Shown: piece after piece, positions 34,204 through 43,315 of the stretch
Position numbering within the stretch: the stretch's first letter is position 1
Layout of the letters: each line of letters starts with the position of its first letter
Assembly (NCBI GenBank): GCA_046565765.1
Contig: JBKHXX010000080.1
Coordinates: 1-64,000, forward strand
Length of the DNA: 64,000 bases
Origin: JBFMCT01 sp046565765
Lineage (GTDB): Bacteria > Actinomycetota > Acidimicrobiia > Acidimicrobiales > AC-14
Reading direction: 5' to 3'
Notes under the pieces: model-generated
Told to the model about the DNA's origin: nothing
Database searches by the model: none
What the model saw: the letters and a program-made list of their open reading frames with translations, nothing else
Position numbers and translations under genes: made by a program

Positions 34204-35090
34204 CCGTGGCCACCACCGCCGCCCGAGCGGTGGCGCTGTCGCCCGTGGGCAACGACGTGCTCACCAGCCTCTACCGCCACCGGCTCCTGTCGACGAGCCA
34301 GATCCGTGCCATCCACGCGCCCGAGGGGACGGCCCGGGGGGTCCGCAAGACCCTTGCCCGCCTCGTCGAGGGCGGCTACGTCGATCGGGTGGGGGTGTCC
34401 GGGACCCCGGAGACGGCGTGGTTCGTCACGCCCCTGGGCGTGGAGGCGGTCGAGGGGTCGGGCGTGGCCGCCCGTCCGTACCGCATGACCCCCGAGCGAG
34501 CCCGGGGGCCGCTGCAGAGCCACACCATCGCCGTCAACGACGTGGGCATCGCCTTCCTGGAGGCGGCGCGCCGGCGGGGCGACGACTTCGACGCCAACGG
34601 CTGGCGGCACGAGACGGCGCACCCCATCACCGAGGGCCGCAAGCCGGAGCTGCTCATCGCCGACGCGGTGATCGACTACACGGTGCACGAGTCCGACGGC
34701 GAGATCTTCCTGTGCCGCTTCGTCGAGGTGGACCGGGGCACCATGTCGGTGCGGGAGGTGGCGGCCAAGCTCACCCACTACGCCCGCCTGTACCACTTCC
34801 GCCCCGCCGCCGACACCGGGTGGCGCCAGCACTACCCCCGCTTCCCGAAGGTCCTCGTCGTCCTCTGTGGGAAACCGCACCCCGTGCTCGAGCGCCGCCT
34901 GCGCTCCCTGCTCGAGATGGCCCGACGGGATCCTGAGCTCGTGGGCCTCGTCGACGAGCTGGGCATCTCCGTCACGACCCTTGAGCAGCTGGCCCACCGC
35001 GGGCCCTTCGCCCCCATCTTCTGGCGTCTCGGCGGCGCCGTCGGACCCGTCGACGTGCTCGGGCGGCGCCCCGGCGAGACGGCCCGATGA
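34200..35090 (+). CDS. Replication-relaxation family protein
   Basis: The 296-residue protein starts with a winged-helix domain (VLTSLYRHRLLSTSQIRAIH ... RLVEGGYVDRV) and continues with a nuclease-like domain holding PELLIADAVIDY and VEVDRGTMSVREVAAKLTHY, a D...ExD pattern. It fits the Replic_Relax family, linked to plasmid replication and relaxation. It is the best candidate relaxase of this element, since no MOB-type relaxase is present. ATG 34200 overlaps the preceding stop. Confidence 0.75.
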   Translation: MTVATTAARAVALSPVGNDVLTSLYRHRLLSTSQIRAIHAPEGTARGVRKTLARLVEGGYVDRVGVSGTPETAWFVTPLGVEAVEGSGVAARPYRMTPERARGPLQSHTIAVNDVGIAFLEAARRRGDDFDANGWRHETAHPITEGRKPELLIADAVIDYTVHESDGEIFLCRFVEVDRGTMSVREVAAKLTHYARLYHFRPAADTGWRQHYPRFPKVLVVLCGKPHPVLERRLRSLLEMARRDPELVGLVDELGISVTTLEQLAHRGPFAPIFWRLGGAVGPVDVLGRRPGETAR

Positions 35091-35389
35091 CGCGGTCTTC
35101 GCCCTCGCCGGCCTGGTGGGACAGCGGGGAGGGCCGCGACGATCCTCCCCCCTCCCACGTCGTCGAGTTCCGCCCGGTGCTGCGGGTGCGCCTGGCCGTG
35201 GCGCCCGACGCCGACGCCGAGGCGGTGGCCAGAGCGGCGGCCGAGTACTGGGCGGCGGCGCTGCACGGCTACGACAGCGAGGGCCGGCGGTGGGAGGCGG
35301 AATTCTGGGGCGCCGGGGCCGGCGACGACGCGCTCGTGCTCGGCGTCGAGGTGGTGGCGTCGGACCACTCGATCGAGGACATCGGGTGA
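35087..35389 (+). CDS. Small hypothetical protein (100 aa)
   Basis: The 100-residue protein is acidic and soluble, with an alpha/beta pattern (LRVRLAVAPDADAEAVARAA ... EAEFWGAG). Both ends overlap neighbours by 4 bp, so it is translated with the relaxation protein and ParB. No family is recognised. Confidence 0.6.
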   Translation: MTRSSPSPAWWDSGEGRDDPPPSHVVEFRPVLRVRLAVAPDADAEAVARAAAEYWAAALHGYDSEGRRWEAEFWGAGAGDDALVLGVEVVASDHSIEDIG

Positions 35390-36504
35390 GCGCAGCTACG
35401 CCCGCCATCGAGATCGCCCGGAGGCTCAACCTGTCCGAGCGGCTCCGGCGCCGGCGCTTCGAGCTGCTGCCGCTCCAGGGCCCGGGGGCGCCGTGGACGG
35501 AGGTGCAGGGACGGGGGCCCGGGCCGTCGACGGCGCCGGCGAACCTCGTCGAGCTCATCAGCTCCATCTCCTCGGTGGGCGTGCTGCAGCCGATCCTGGT
35601 CGAGGAGGCGCCGAACGGGGGTCTGCGGGTGGTGGCGGGGGAGCGGCGGATCAGGGCCTGCCGGTGGGGCGCGGCCAACCTCGGCGACAACCCGCACTTC
35701 GCGGCGATCCCCGCCGTGGTCTGCCCCGGCCCGCTCAGCGAGGAGGAGCGCCGCATCTGGCAGCTGGTGGAGAACCTGGCGCGCGAGGACCTCCAACCGG
35801 GCGAGCTCGCGGCTGCGCTGCTCTACGAGCGCTCGGCCGTGCTGTTGGCCAAGCTCCTCGCCGCCGGGGTGCCCGTACCTGAGGAGACTGCCCACCTCGA
35901 CGACGCGGTGGCCCGCTTCCGGGCCCTGGACCGGTTGCGGGTCGAGGCGGAGATGCACCATGTGGGGGCGCCGTGGGGCGAGGTGCTGTCCCGCCTCGGC
36001 ATCCAGATGCGCGAGGACAAGGCCCGCCAGCTCGTGCGCGCCTTCGCCGCGCTGCCCCCCGAGCTGTCGACCGAGATGGACGCGGTCAAGGTGGCGCTGG
36101 CCACGCGCCTGGAGTTCCTCCGCCTGGAGCGGGGCCGCGCCGACGCCGCCGCCCAGCTGTGGGCGGCCGTCCAGGCCCGGCGCCAACCGCAGCTGCTGGC
36201 GGCCGCCGTTCGCGAGCAGCTCGCCCATCCCGAGCTGCCTGCGAAGGAGGTCCTCGAGCGGGCGGAGCAGCTGCGCACGTCCGCCGACGAGGCCCGGGCC
36301 CGGGCCCAGACCGCCGGCGCCGAGGAGGACGACCTCGTTGACGGCGAGCTCGAGCGTGCCGCCCTGGAGCGGATCCGGGATCTGGTGGGCGAGCTGAGGG
36401 CGGGAAAGAGGCTGTCGCGCTACGGGGAGGGATCACTGCGGCTCTTCGCCGTCGAGATCCTTGAGTTCGTCGGCGACGACGCCTGCCCGGCGGCCGTCGC
36501 CTGA
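35386..36504 (+). CDS. parB: ParB-like nuclease-domain protein
   Basis: The 372-residue protein has the ParB N-terminal domain: ISSVGVLQPILVEE, RVVAGERRIRACRW and WQLVENLAREDLQPGELAAA, the box II-like motif. An HTH follows near WGEVLSRLGIQMREDKARQL. The C-terminal part is helical. ParB proteins bind CTP and parS; here the gene is 15 kb from parA, among transfer genes, so it may regulate transfer instead. GTG 35386 overlaps the preceding stop. Confidence 0.82.
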   Translation: MSAATPAIEIARRLNLSERLRRRRFELLPLQGPGAPWTEVQGRGPGPSTAPANLVELISSISSVGVLQPILVEEAPNGGLRVVAGERRIRACRWGAANLGDNPHFAAIPAVVCPGPLSEEERRIWQLVENLAREDLQPGELAAALLYERSAVLLAKLLAAGVPVPEETAHLDDAVARFRALDRLRVEAEMHHVGAPWGEVLSRLGIQMREDKARQLVRAFAALPPELSTEMDAVKVALATRLEFLRLERGRADAAAQLWAAVQARRQPQLLAAAVREQLAHPELPAKEVLERAEQLRTSADEARARAQTAGAEEDDLVDGELERAALERIRDLVGELRAGKRLSRYGEGSLRLFAVEILEFVGDDACPAAVA

Positions 36505-36514
36505 AAGGCGTCGC

Positions 36515-36790
36515 GTGCGCGCGCTGTGGGCCGGTCTCAAGCTCCTCGTCCTGGCCCTCCTCGTCGGGTTGGCCCTGGCCGGCGCCGTGCTGGGCGCGGT
36601 CGGCCTCCTGGCGCTGTGGGTGGCCCGGGCCGGTGGGCTGCAGCAACGGGGGCCCCTGGCCGCCCTTGACGCCGTGCTTGCCGCGGGGACGAGCCACGGC
36701 CCTCTGGTCCTGGCCGTGCTCGCCGGACCCGCGTTCGGCCTGGCATGGTCGCGGGCCGCGTCGGAGCGCTCCTCGGGGCGGGCCCGGTGA
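36515..36790 (+). CDS. Small two-segment membrane protein
   Basis: The 91-residue protein has two strong membrane segments (about 7-32 and 59-76) and a short Arg/Ser tail. GTG 36515 is taken as start. It overlaps the next gene by 4 bp. No function can be inferred beyond its place in the operon. Confidence 0.6.
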   Translation: MRALWAGLKLLVLALLVGLALAGAVLGAVGLLALWVARAGGLQQRGPLAALDAVLAAGTSHGPLVLAVLAGPAFGLAWSRAASERSSGRAR

Positions 36791-37863
36791 GGATCCCGGT
36801 GGCCACCATCGCCCCCGCCGCGGGCTGCGACTGCGCGTCGTGCGCCTTCTTCGTCGACAACCCCGCGTCCGTCGAGCCCATCTGCTCGGGGTGCAACACC
36901 GACTGCGACTACTGCGGCTGTGCCCGGGCCGGCGCCGACGTCGCCGCCCCGTGCCGGCAGTGCCCGATCCGCTGCGGGAGCCGTACCGACATCCGGGCCT
37001 GGATGGCCGATGTGGGCGGCACGCTCGGCTTCGACGACCTCGTCCTCGAGACCCGGCTGCCGGCCACGCTGCCACGGTTCGTCCCGCAGGTCGACGGGCA
37101 CGACGTCGGCGCCTTCGACGCCGGGCTGAGCTGGCCGGCCTACGGCGTGGGGCTGCGACGCGTCTTCTCGCCCGACACCCACCGGATCTACCCCAAGTTC
37201 GCCGGCGTCCGGGCCCAGGCCGCCCTGGGCCTGGCGGAGGGCCAGCTGGCGGTGCTGGTCGGCTACGGCGAGGACCCCCTGGTGGAGAGCTTCTGGACCA
37301 ATCGACGGGCGCTGATCCCCGAGCTGGCGACCCAGGGCTGGGATCTCGTGCTCAGCCCCAACTTCTCCATGTACGGCAACCAGCCGAGGGCCGAGCACCT
37401 GTTGTCGTTCCGCCGCAACCTGGCCATCGCCGTTGAGATGGCCGGCGCCGGGATCCCGGCCGTGCCCAACGTCTACTGGTTCCGCCTCGAGGACCTGGAC
37501 CGCTACCTGACCTGGCTCGACGACGCCCGGCCGTCGGCGATCGCCATGAACCTCCAGACCTTCCGCACCGCCGGGGACTGGGAGCAGATGGCCCTGCCCG
37601 GGCTCACCTATCTGGCCCTGTCGATGCCGGCCGACGTCGCCGTCATCGTGACCGGATCTTCGAGGGCGGACCGCATCGGCGCCCTCCTCGAGCTCTTCGG
37701 ACCCCGCCTGCACCTGGTCTCCCAGAACCCCCAGGCCTACGCCCGCCACGGGGCCCAGATGACGGCCGCCGGCCGCATCGAGCGCCAGGCCGATGCCCGT
37801 GATCTCTTCGCTGCCAACGTCCGCTTCTACGACGCCCTGGTGCGGGGAGCGACCTCCGCATGA
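36787..37863 (+). CDS. Cysteine-rich DUF4417-like protein
   Basis: The 358-residue protein opens with a dense Cys region (CDCASC, CSGCNTDCDYCGC, CRQCPIRCGSR; at least 12 Cys in the first 70 residues) that would bind zinc or an iron-sulfur cluster. The remainder has a barrel-like pattern with LSPNFSMYGNQP, AVPNVYWF and AIAMNLQTF, the style of DUF4417 proteins of mobile elements. The role of DUF4417 is not known. It is 4-bp coupled at both ends. Confidence 0.65.
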   Translation: MRIPVATIAPAAGCDCASCAFFVDNPASVEPICSGCNTDCDYCGCARAGADVAAPCRQCPIRCGSRTDIRAWMADVGGTLGFDDLVLETRLPATLPRFVPQVDGHDVGAFDAGLSWPAYGVGLRRVFSPDTHRIYPKFAGVRAQAALGLAEGQLAVLVGYGEDPLVESFWTNRRALIPELATQGWDLVLSPNFSMYGNQPRAEHLLSFRRNLAIAVEMAGAGIPAVPNVYWFRLEDLDRYLTWLDDARPSAIAMNLQTFRTAGDWEQMALPGLTYLALSMPADVAVIVTGSSRADRIGALLELFGPRLHLVSQNPQAYARHGAQMTAAGRIERQADARDLFAANVRFYDALVRGATSA

Positions 37864-38171
37864 GCCGGGTCTTCGCCTTGATGGCCCACGACCCCGCGAC
37901 CGGCTGCGCCACCGCGCCGGTGGCGGTGGCGGGCGTCGGCCCCGACGGCACCAGCTGCGTCTCGTGGGTGCCGTACCACGAGCTGGCGGACGGGTGGCGG
38001 GCGAGGCTGGCGACGACCACCGTCGCCCTCGGCGAGGCGATAGAGGCCTGGGGCGAGCTCGCCGACGGCGTCGCCTGGGATGTCGTCGAGCTCGAGGCGC
38101 CGGCGTCGCCGGACCTGCGGGGGTCGGTCGAGGCCGCCCTCGACGAGATCCTGGCCATGGCCGCCGGCTGA
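37860..38171 (+). CDS. Small hypothetical protein upstream of the tagged pair
   Basis: The 103-residue protein starts at ATG 37860, overlapping the preceding stop, and ends 1 bp before the first tagged protein. It is soluble, with an alpha/beta pattern (GTSCVSWVPYHELADGW) and an acidic helical end. It could be a chaperone or cognate partner of the following protein, by position only. Confidence 0.6.
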   Translation: MSRVFALMAHDPATGCATAPVAVAGVGPDGTSCVSWVPYHELADGWRARLATTTVALGEAIEAWGELADGVAWDVVELEAPASPDLRGSVEAALDEILAMAAG

Positions 38172-38172
38172 C

Positions 38173-40635
38173 ATGGGCGGCGGGGGCAAGAAGGCACACG
38201 AGAGCTACGTCGTGGCCCCGGCGGCCGCCGGCGTGCCCGAGGGCCTCGACCCTGTCACCGAGGGCGACCTCGAGGCCCTGGAGGGCCCCGGCGCCGCCAG
38301 CGAGGCGCTGGCCGGGTACGAGGCGGCTCTGGCCAAGGCGGCCCAGGTCGCCAACGGCGGGGCCGAGCCGGCCGAGGCGTACCAGGCCCTCTCCGAGGCG
38401 GTGGGGGAGGCGAAGGCCGAGCTGCAGAGCGCGGCCGATGCCGGGCTGCCCCCCCAGCTGGTGGCCGAGCACCACAAGGCCCTCACCGGCGTCACCAAGG
38501 AGTACCTGGGCTCCCTCGACCCCGCCGAGCTGCAGTCGCTGGCGGCGGCCCACGGCTTCGAGCACCCGACGCTGGTAGGCCTGAACAGCCCCGAGGGCGC
38601 CAAGCACCCGCTCGTGCACTGGCTGGACCCCGCCTACGGGCCGGAGTCGCCCTCCAAGCTGGCGATCCAGGCCAAGGCCGCCGAGCGCTACGCAGCTGTC
38701 GCCGCCGGCGAGACCGTCGGTGGCCAGACGCTGGCCGACGTGCAGGCGGCGGAGGCCCAGCCCGGCCCGGGCCCGCCCGAGCCCCCGGGATCCTGGAAGG
38801 CGTCGCCGGCGGAGGTCGTGGCCGCCCAGGCGTCGCTGCAGGACGCCCTCGTGGCCTTCACGCCCCACGGCTACGGCGGGGACTCGGGGCTGGGCGCCGT
38901 GGTGGCGGCGGAGAACCACCTGGCCACCGCCTCCTGCCCCGAGCTGGGCCCAGCCCTCGATGCGGCCAAGGGTGCGGGCAAGGCGTCGGTCGACAACGCC
39001 GTGGCCAACAGGACGTCCAAGGTCAGCGGCGACGTCGGAGCCCTCGTCGACGCCGCCCACGCCGACGGCACCCTCGGCTCCGCCCAGGCCAAGTACCTCT
39101 CCCACCCCCAGCAGCTGGCGCTACTGCGGGCGTCGACGACCACCACCGAGCGCGAGGGCCTGGTGGCGCTGGCCGAGGAGCGCCAGGCCCAGGTCGCGAA
39201 GCTGGCCGACGCCAAGGAGGCCTACCAGGCCCAAGTCCCGGGCGGCCACATCGGTCTCCAGGACACGGCCGGTCTCGCCGGGTTCGCGTCGACCGCAAGC
39301 GCCTACTTCGAGGCCCGCGACGCCGTCACGCCCTGGGCCTACGGGGTGCACGGCAAGGACGACGTCACCTCCCTCAGCGGCCAGCCGTGGGCGACGGGGG
39401 GCGCGCCGCAGACGCTCACCACCGAGTTCCGGGGATGGGCGAAGTTCCAGAAGCTCGCCGACCTGCGGGCGGTCGCCACCTCCATGGGCTTCGCCGGCGC
39501 TCCCGGCGCCTCGAGGGCCCAGGTCCAGAACTTCATCGCCGCCCGCTGGGACCCCTCCCTCGACCAGCAGAAGATCGCCGCCGCGGTGGCGGCCAAGCCC
39601 ACGGCCTCGACAGCGGCGGCCCCGACGGCGCCGACGGCGCCGAAGCCTCCGTCACCGAACGCCGCGGCGGCGGTCGTAGCGCCGCCGGGCCCACCCACGC
39701 CCAAGAGCTTCGCGGCCAAGCACCTGGCCATCGTGGAGGCCCTCAAGGGCCACCAGGCGATCGCCGCCGACCTCCCGGCCAGGCTGCCGCCCGCCGACGT
39801 CGCCTCGTGGTCGTTCGGGGCGGCGAAGTCGGCGAACCTGGGCGGCGGCCACGCCAAGACGTTGCACGCCGCGCCCGACGGGTCGATGTGGATGTTCAAG
39901 CCGGACAAGACCGGCGGGGGCGCCCGGGCCCACGCCGAGGCGGCCGCCTCGGAGATCTTCTCGAAGGTCGGGGTGCCGTCGGTGCCGGTGTACTCACGCT
40001 CGATCGGTGGCCAGCCGGGGTCGATCCAGCCGCTGGTGTCGGGCGCCACCAACCTGTCCGCCGACCCGAAGAGCTGGTCCCAGGCCGACGTGGACAGCAT
40101 CGTGCGCTACCACGTGGCGGCGTGGGCGGTGGGCGACCACGACGGCAACCCCCAGAACATCATCCGGACGCCGTCGGGGGGCATGTGCCCGGTCGACCAG
40201 GGCCAGGCGTTCAAGTTCTACGGCAGCGACCGCCTGGACGTGGGCTACCACCCCAACAGCTCCTACGGCAGCGTGCCGGTGTTCCACCAGGCGTACCAGG
40301 CGGCCAAGGCCGGCCACCTGGCCGCCGGCGTGACGGTGCGCCCGGAGGCGGCCCTGCCCACCATCAAGGCCTTCGAGCAGCTGCCCGACGCCTCCTACCG
40401 GGCCATGCTCGGGCCGGTGGCCACCGAGGGCGTGGCCAAGGGCGTCCACTGGGTCCCGGCCATGCGCAAGGCGGCCCAGAAACGCCTCGGCAAGACGACC
40501 GTGACAGACGCCGAGGTGGCCGAGGAGTTCCTCCACACCGCCGTCGAGCGCAAGAACGGGCTCCGGGGGTCATTTGCCAAGTTCTACGGCGGGCTCGGCT
40601 TCGGCGGCGCGGCGAAGATCGAGAAGGTCGCCTGA
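38173..40635 (+). CDS. Tagged putative effector with HipA/PI-kinase-like domain
   Basis: The 820-residue protein starts MGGGGKKAHESYVVAPA, the same N-terminal peptide as the next gene. A long Ala/Glu-rich helical body follows, then a SAP-like segment (LADLRAVATSMGFAG), a Pro/Ala linker, and a kinase-like domain from about 550: MWMFKPDK (Lys576), HAEAAASEI (Glu), VGDHDGNPQNII (Asp655/Asp657, Asn662) and PVDQGQAF (Asp675). These are the ATP-binding and catalytic positions of HipA and PI3/4-kinase-like folds. All appear intact. It might modify protein or lipid targets in a recipient cell. It overlaps the next gene by 1 base (TGATG). Confidence 0.7.
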   Translation: MGGGGKKAHESYVVAPAAAGVPEGLDPVTEGDLEALEGPGAASEALAGYEAALAKAAQVANGGAEPAEAYQALSEAVGEAKAELQSAADAGLPPQLVAEHHKALTGVTKEYLGSLDPAELQSLAAAHGFEHPTLVGLNSPEGAKHPLVHWLDPAYGPESPSKLAIQAKAAERYAAVAAGETVGGQTLADVQAAEAQPGPGPPEPPGSWKASPAEVVAAQASLQDALVAFTPHGYGGDSGLGAVVAAENHLATASCPELGPALDAAKGAGKASVDNAVANRTSKVSGDVGALVDAAHADGTLGSAQAKYLSHPQQLALLRASTTTTEREGLVALAEERQAQVAKLADAKEAYQAQVPGGHIGLQDTAGLAGFASTASAYFEARDAVTPWAYGVHGKDDVTSLSGQPWATGGAPQTLTTEFRGWAKFQKLADLRAVATSMGFAGAPGASRAQVQNFIAARWDPSLDQQKIAAAVAAKPTASTAAAPTAPTAPKPPSPNAAAAVVAPPGPPTPKSFAAKHLAIVEALKGHQAIAADLPARLPPADVASWSFGAAKSANLGGGHAKTLHAAPDGSMWMFKPDKTGGGARAHAEAAASEIFSKVGVPSVPVYSRSIGGQPGSIQPLVSGATNLSADPKSWSQADVDSIVRYHVAAWAVGDHDGNPQNIIRTPSGGMCPVDQGQAFKFYGSDRLDVGYHPNSSYGSVPVFHQAYQAAKAGHLAAGVTVRPEAALPTIKAFEQLPDASYRAMLGPVATEGVAKGVHWVPAMRKAAQKRLGKTTVTDAEVAEEFLHTAVERKNGLRGSFAKFYGGLGFGGAAKIEKVA

Positions 40636-42746
40636 TGGGCGGCGGAGGCAAGAAGGCGCACGAGAGCTTCGTGGTGGCCCCCGCTCCGGCGGTGGGCGTC
40701 GAGGTCCTGGACCCGCCCCCTCCTGCCGAGTCCGTCGTCGATGACGTGGCGCCGATGCCTGATTCCGCCGGAATGGGCGCCGAGCTGGTCGCGGCCGACG
40801 AGCCCGCCGGTTCGACCCGCGAGGACGAGGTCGCCGGCGAGGAGATCGGCGACGTGGACGAGGACGGCGGCCGCCTCGACAGCTCAGCTGCAGCTGCTGC
40901 GGACACCCCACCTGCGGCCGCCGACCTCGAGGTCCTCACCCCGGTCCCCACGGACCCGAGCGCCGGGGACATCCGGGGCACACCGCTCTTGGTCGGCGGG
41001 GCCGACCTCGACGACTCCCTGGCCACACTCGTGAGCTACGCCGACCCGGGTGGTGGCGCACCGCACGAGGTGCTGATGGCCACCGTCGACCAGGAGGCGG
41101 AGGCGAAGCTCTACGAGGCACTGGCCCTCTCGGAGCAGCAGTTGGTGCCGGTGAAGGTCGAGAAGGAAGTCGAGGGCCGGCTGCCGGCGGACGAGGCCCA
41201 CCAGCTCTACGAGCAGCTCACCACCGTGGCCAAGTCGGCCAACCACCACTTCAAGGTCGGCGACGCCGTCCCCGACCACACCAAGCAGAACTTCGCCAAG
41301 GCGGTCGGCGACCTCAACGCGGCGGAGGCGGCCGCCACCACACCGGCCGAGCAGGCCATGGTCGCCCATTACCAGGCGGCCGCCAACGACATCGCCTACC
41401 GGCTGTATCCCGACGCCGCCCACCCGACCCTGCCCTACGACGAGGGCGGCAAGGTCCCGCTGGTCACGCCGTACGAGACGAAGGCCACCGCCACCGTCAC
41501 CGAGTACGTGCCGGCGCCGGCGCCCGAGGCCCCCGAGGGGCTGCTGGCGGCCAAGCTCCGCAGTGCGAGCCGTATCGGAGCCACCGTCGGCGCCGACGGC
41601 TCGACGAGCTGGGACGGCAAGGCCCGTACCCCGGCCAACGGCAAGGAGTACGCCATCGACCTCGGCGACGGCTACAACGCCGTCTACCGCCCCTACGCCG
41701 GCACCGACGCCAAGAGCCCCGATTTCAGCCAGCGAGGGTCCCTCGAGCTCATCGCCCCGCAGGGAGCGGGTCACGGGCCCGAGCTCGTGCACCGACTCGG
41801 TCAGCTGAACCTGGTCAACCGGCCGATGACCGCGGCCGAAGGGGAGTGGGCCTACCTCCGGCGCAACATCGAGGCCCAGGGCCTGGAGAACAAGGGCGGG
41901 ATCAAGAGCGCGCTCGCCGAGGCCGACGGGCTTGAGGACGCCACCACCGAGCTGCTCGTCGCCGAGCGGGCCCACGAGGCGATCGGGATGAGCCAGCCGG
42001 AGCTGGTCCGCTTCGCCAAGCAGCTGCGCCTCGAGGCCGAGGCCAAGGCGTTGCCGGCCAAGGTCGGGCTCGTGCGCGAGGCCGTGGCCAAAGCGTGCGG
42101 CTTCGCCGACGGAACCGCGCTCGTGGCCAGTCCCGGTTACGACCCGACGCCCCGAGCCTCGGGCGGCTGGCTGGTCTGGGATCGCTTCGACGTCGGCGCC
42201 GATCGTCCGGCCGCCCGGGCACCTTTCGTCTCGCGCGGCCTGACGCATCGCGTGACCGGGGCCAACATGGCCGAGCTGTTCCGCAACGGCGGGGTGTTGG
42301 CGTCGACGGAGCGTCGGCGGGTCATGGGGATCCCGGGTGGCAAGGGCATGAGCGAGTCGGCCGACATGAAGAGCGGCGGCGCCAAGTCCGTCTTCCTGCG
42401 GGTCGGCACCCAGCCCTCCCAGGGCCCGACCCTGTTCTGGGACGACCCCACCACCCTGCTGCGGCGCGCCGACTGGTACGCCTACAGCTCGGACCACTTC
42501 GGCTCCCTAAACCCCCAGAGCGGGCACTCCACGTCCGGCCAGACCCGCAACGTGGCCAAGGTGGCGGGCTTCAACGGGGGGTCCAACGAGGTGATGTTCA
42601 AGCACGGCATCGACCTGTTGGGCGACGAGGCCCCTAGCCTGATCCGCTGCACGTCGGCGACGCAGCGCAAGGAGGTGCTCGCCGTGCTCGCAGCAAAGGG
42701 GGTGACCCACCTACGCGGCAAGCCGGTGGCGGAGGTGGTGAAGTGA
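40635..42746 (+). CDS. Tagged putative effector, second of the pair
   Basis: The 703-residue protein starts MGGGGKKAHESFVVAPA. An acidic disordered segment (about 20-110) leads into a helical middle and a C-terminal region with AYSSDHFG, an Arg/Lys-rich stretch and GGSNEVMFKHGIDL (Ser650-Asn651-Glu652). The SNE plus following hydrophobic strand is reminiscent of ADP-ribosyltransferase-like C-termini in actinobacterial toxins and phage proteins, but a full R-S-E triad is not demonstrated. It is coupled to a 147-residue gene. Confidence 0.6.
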   Translation: MGGGGKKAHESFVVAPAPAVGVEVLDPPPPAESVVDDVAPMPDSAGMGAELVAADEPAGSTREDEVAGEEIGDVDEDGGRLDSSAAAAADTPPAAADLEVLTPVPTDPSAGDIRGTPLLVGGADLDDSLATLVSYADPGGGAPHEVLMATVDQEAEAKLYEALALSEQQLVPVKVEKEVEGRLPADEAHQLYEQLTTVAKSANHHFKVGDAVPDHTKQNFAKAVGDLNAAEAAATTPAEQAMVAHYQAAANDIAYRLYPDAAHPTLPYDEGGKVPLVTPYETKATATVTEYVPAPAPEAPEGLLAAKLRSASRIGATVGADGSTSWDGKARTPANGKEYAIDLGDGYNAVYRPYAGTDAKSPDFSQRGSLELIAPQGAGHGPELVHRLGQLNLVNRPMTAAEGEWAYLRRNIEAQGLENKGGIKSALAEADGLEDATTELLVAERAHEAIGMSQPELVRFAKQLRLEAEAKALPAKVGLVREAVAKACGFADGTALVASPGYDPTPRASGGWLVWDRFDVGADRPAARAPFVSRGLTHRVTGANMAELFRNGGVLASTERRRVMGIPGGKGMSESADMKSGGAKSVFLRVGTQPSQGPTLFWDDPTTLLRRADWYAYSSDHFGSLNPQSGHSTSGQTRNVAKVAGFNGGSNEVMFKHGIDLLGDEAPSLIRCTSATQRKEVLAVLAAKGVTHLRGKPVAEVVK

Positions 42747-43186
42747 CGGAGTGGGAGGCACAGCTCGCACGCTGGCTGGCGGGGGGCGAGGAGCTGGAGT
42801 CGGGGGCCGAGCTCGAGGTCCGGGATCTCGACGGCACCGTCGCCTTCCTCGCACCGCTCGCTCGCCACTACCGCATCGCCGATGGTGTGCTGTGGGTTCG
42901 TCCGGTGGTCGGGGGATACGTGCCGGACGACGGCGCGCTGCCCTATGCGTTCAGCCTCAACGTGGCCCGGGCCCGGGCGCTTCCCCTCGACGACATCCGC
43001 CTCGAGGGCGAGGAGATCGTGATGGCCACACGGGCCGACCAGATCGCCCGCATCCGGCCTGCGGGCCCGGAGACGCTCGCCGAGCTCGAACGGTGGGACA
43101 CCTTCGTGCTGACCGTCCTCGACGCCGAGGAGGAGGCCTCGCTCGATCGTGTGGAGGGCGACAGTTGGTGGGGTCGATGGTCTTGA
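42743..43186 (+). CDS. Small acidic protein after the tagged pair (possible immunity or partner)
   Basis: The 147-residue protein is strongly acidic (Asp/Glu in most turns) with an alpha/beta pattern: VAFLAPLARHYRIADGVLWV and ELERWDTFVLTVLDAEEE. GTG 42743 overlaps the stop of the second tagged gene. Small acidic proteins right after a toxin-like gene are often immunity proteins or chaperones; this is inference from position and charge. Confidence 0.6.
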   Translation: MTEWEAQLARWLAGGEELESGAELEVRDLDGTVAFLAPLARHYRIADGVLWVRPVVGGYVPDDGALPYAFSLNVARARALPLDDIRLEGEEIVMATRADQIARIRPAGPETLAELERWDTFVLTVLDAEEEASLDRVEGDSWWGRWS

Positions 43187-43192
43187 GGCGCG

Positions 43193-43315
43193 CTACAGCC
43201 AGCCGTAGTGGGTGGCCACGGTGAAGAACAGACCGCCGATGGTGCAGAGGCCGACGGTCACCTCGAAGACGGTGGGGCGTCGGTGCCGACGGGTAGGGAC
43301 CTCGTCCTCGTTCAT
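43193..43315 (-). CDS. Small single-segment membrane protein (40 aa)
   Basis: The start ATG at 43315 overlaps the stop of the LuxR-type gene (ATGA), and the frame ends at TAG 43193. The N-terminus is charged (NEDEVPTRRHRRP) and the rest is one membrane segment ending YGWL. Size and coupling suggest it is co-translated with the regulator, perhaps to tether or sense. Confidence 0.55.
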   Translation of the reverse strand: MNEDEVPTRRHRRPTVFEVTVGLCTIGGLFFTVATHYGWL

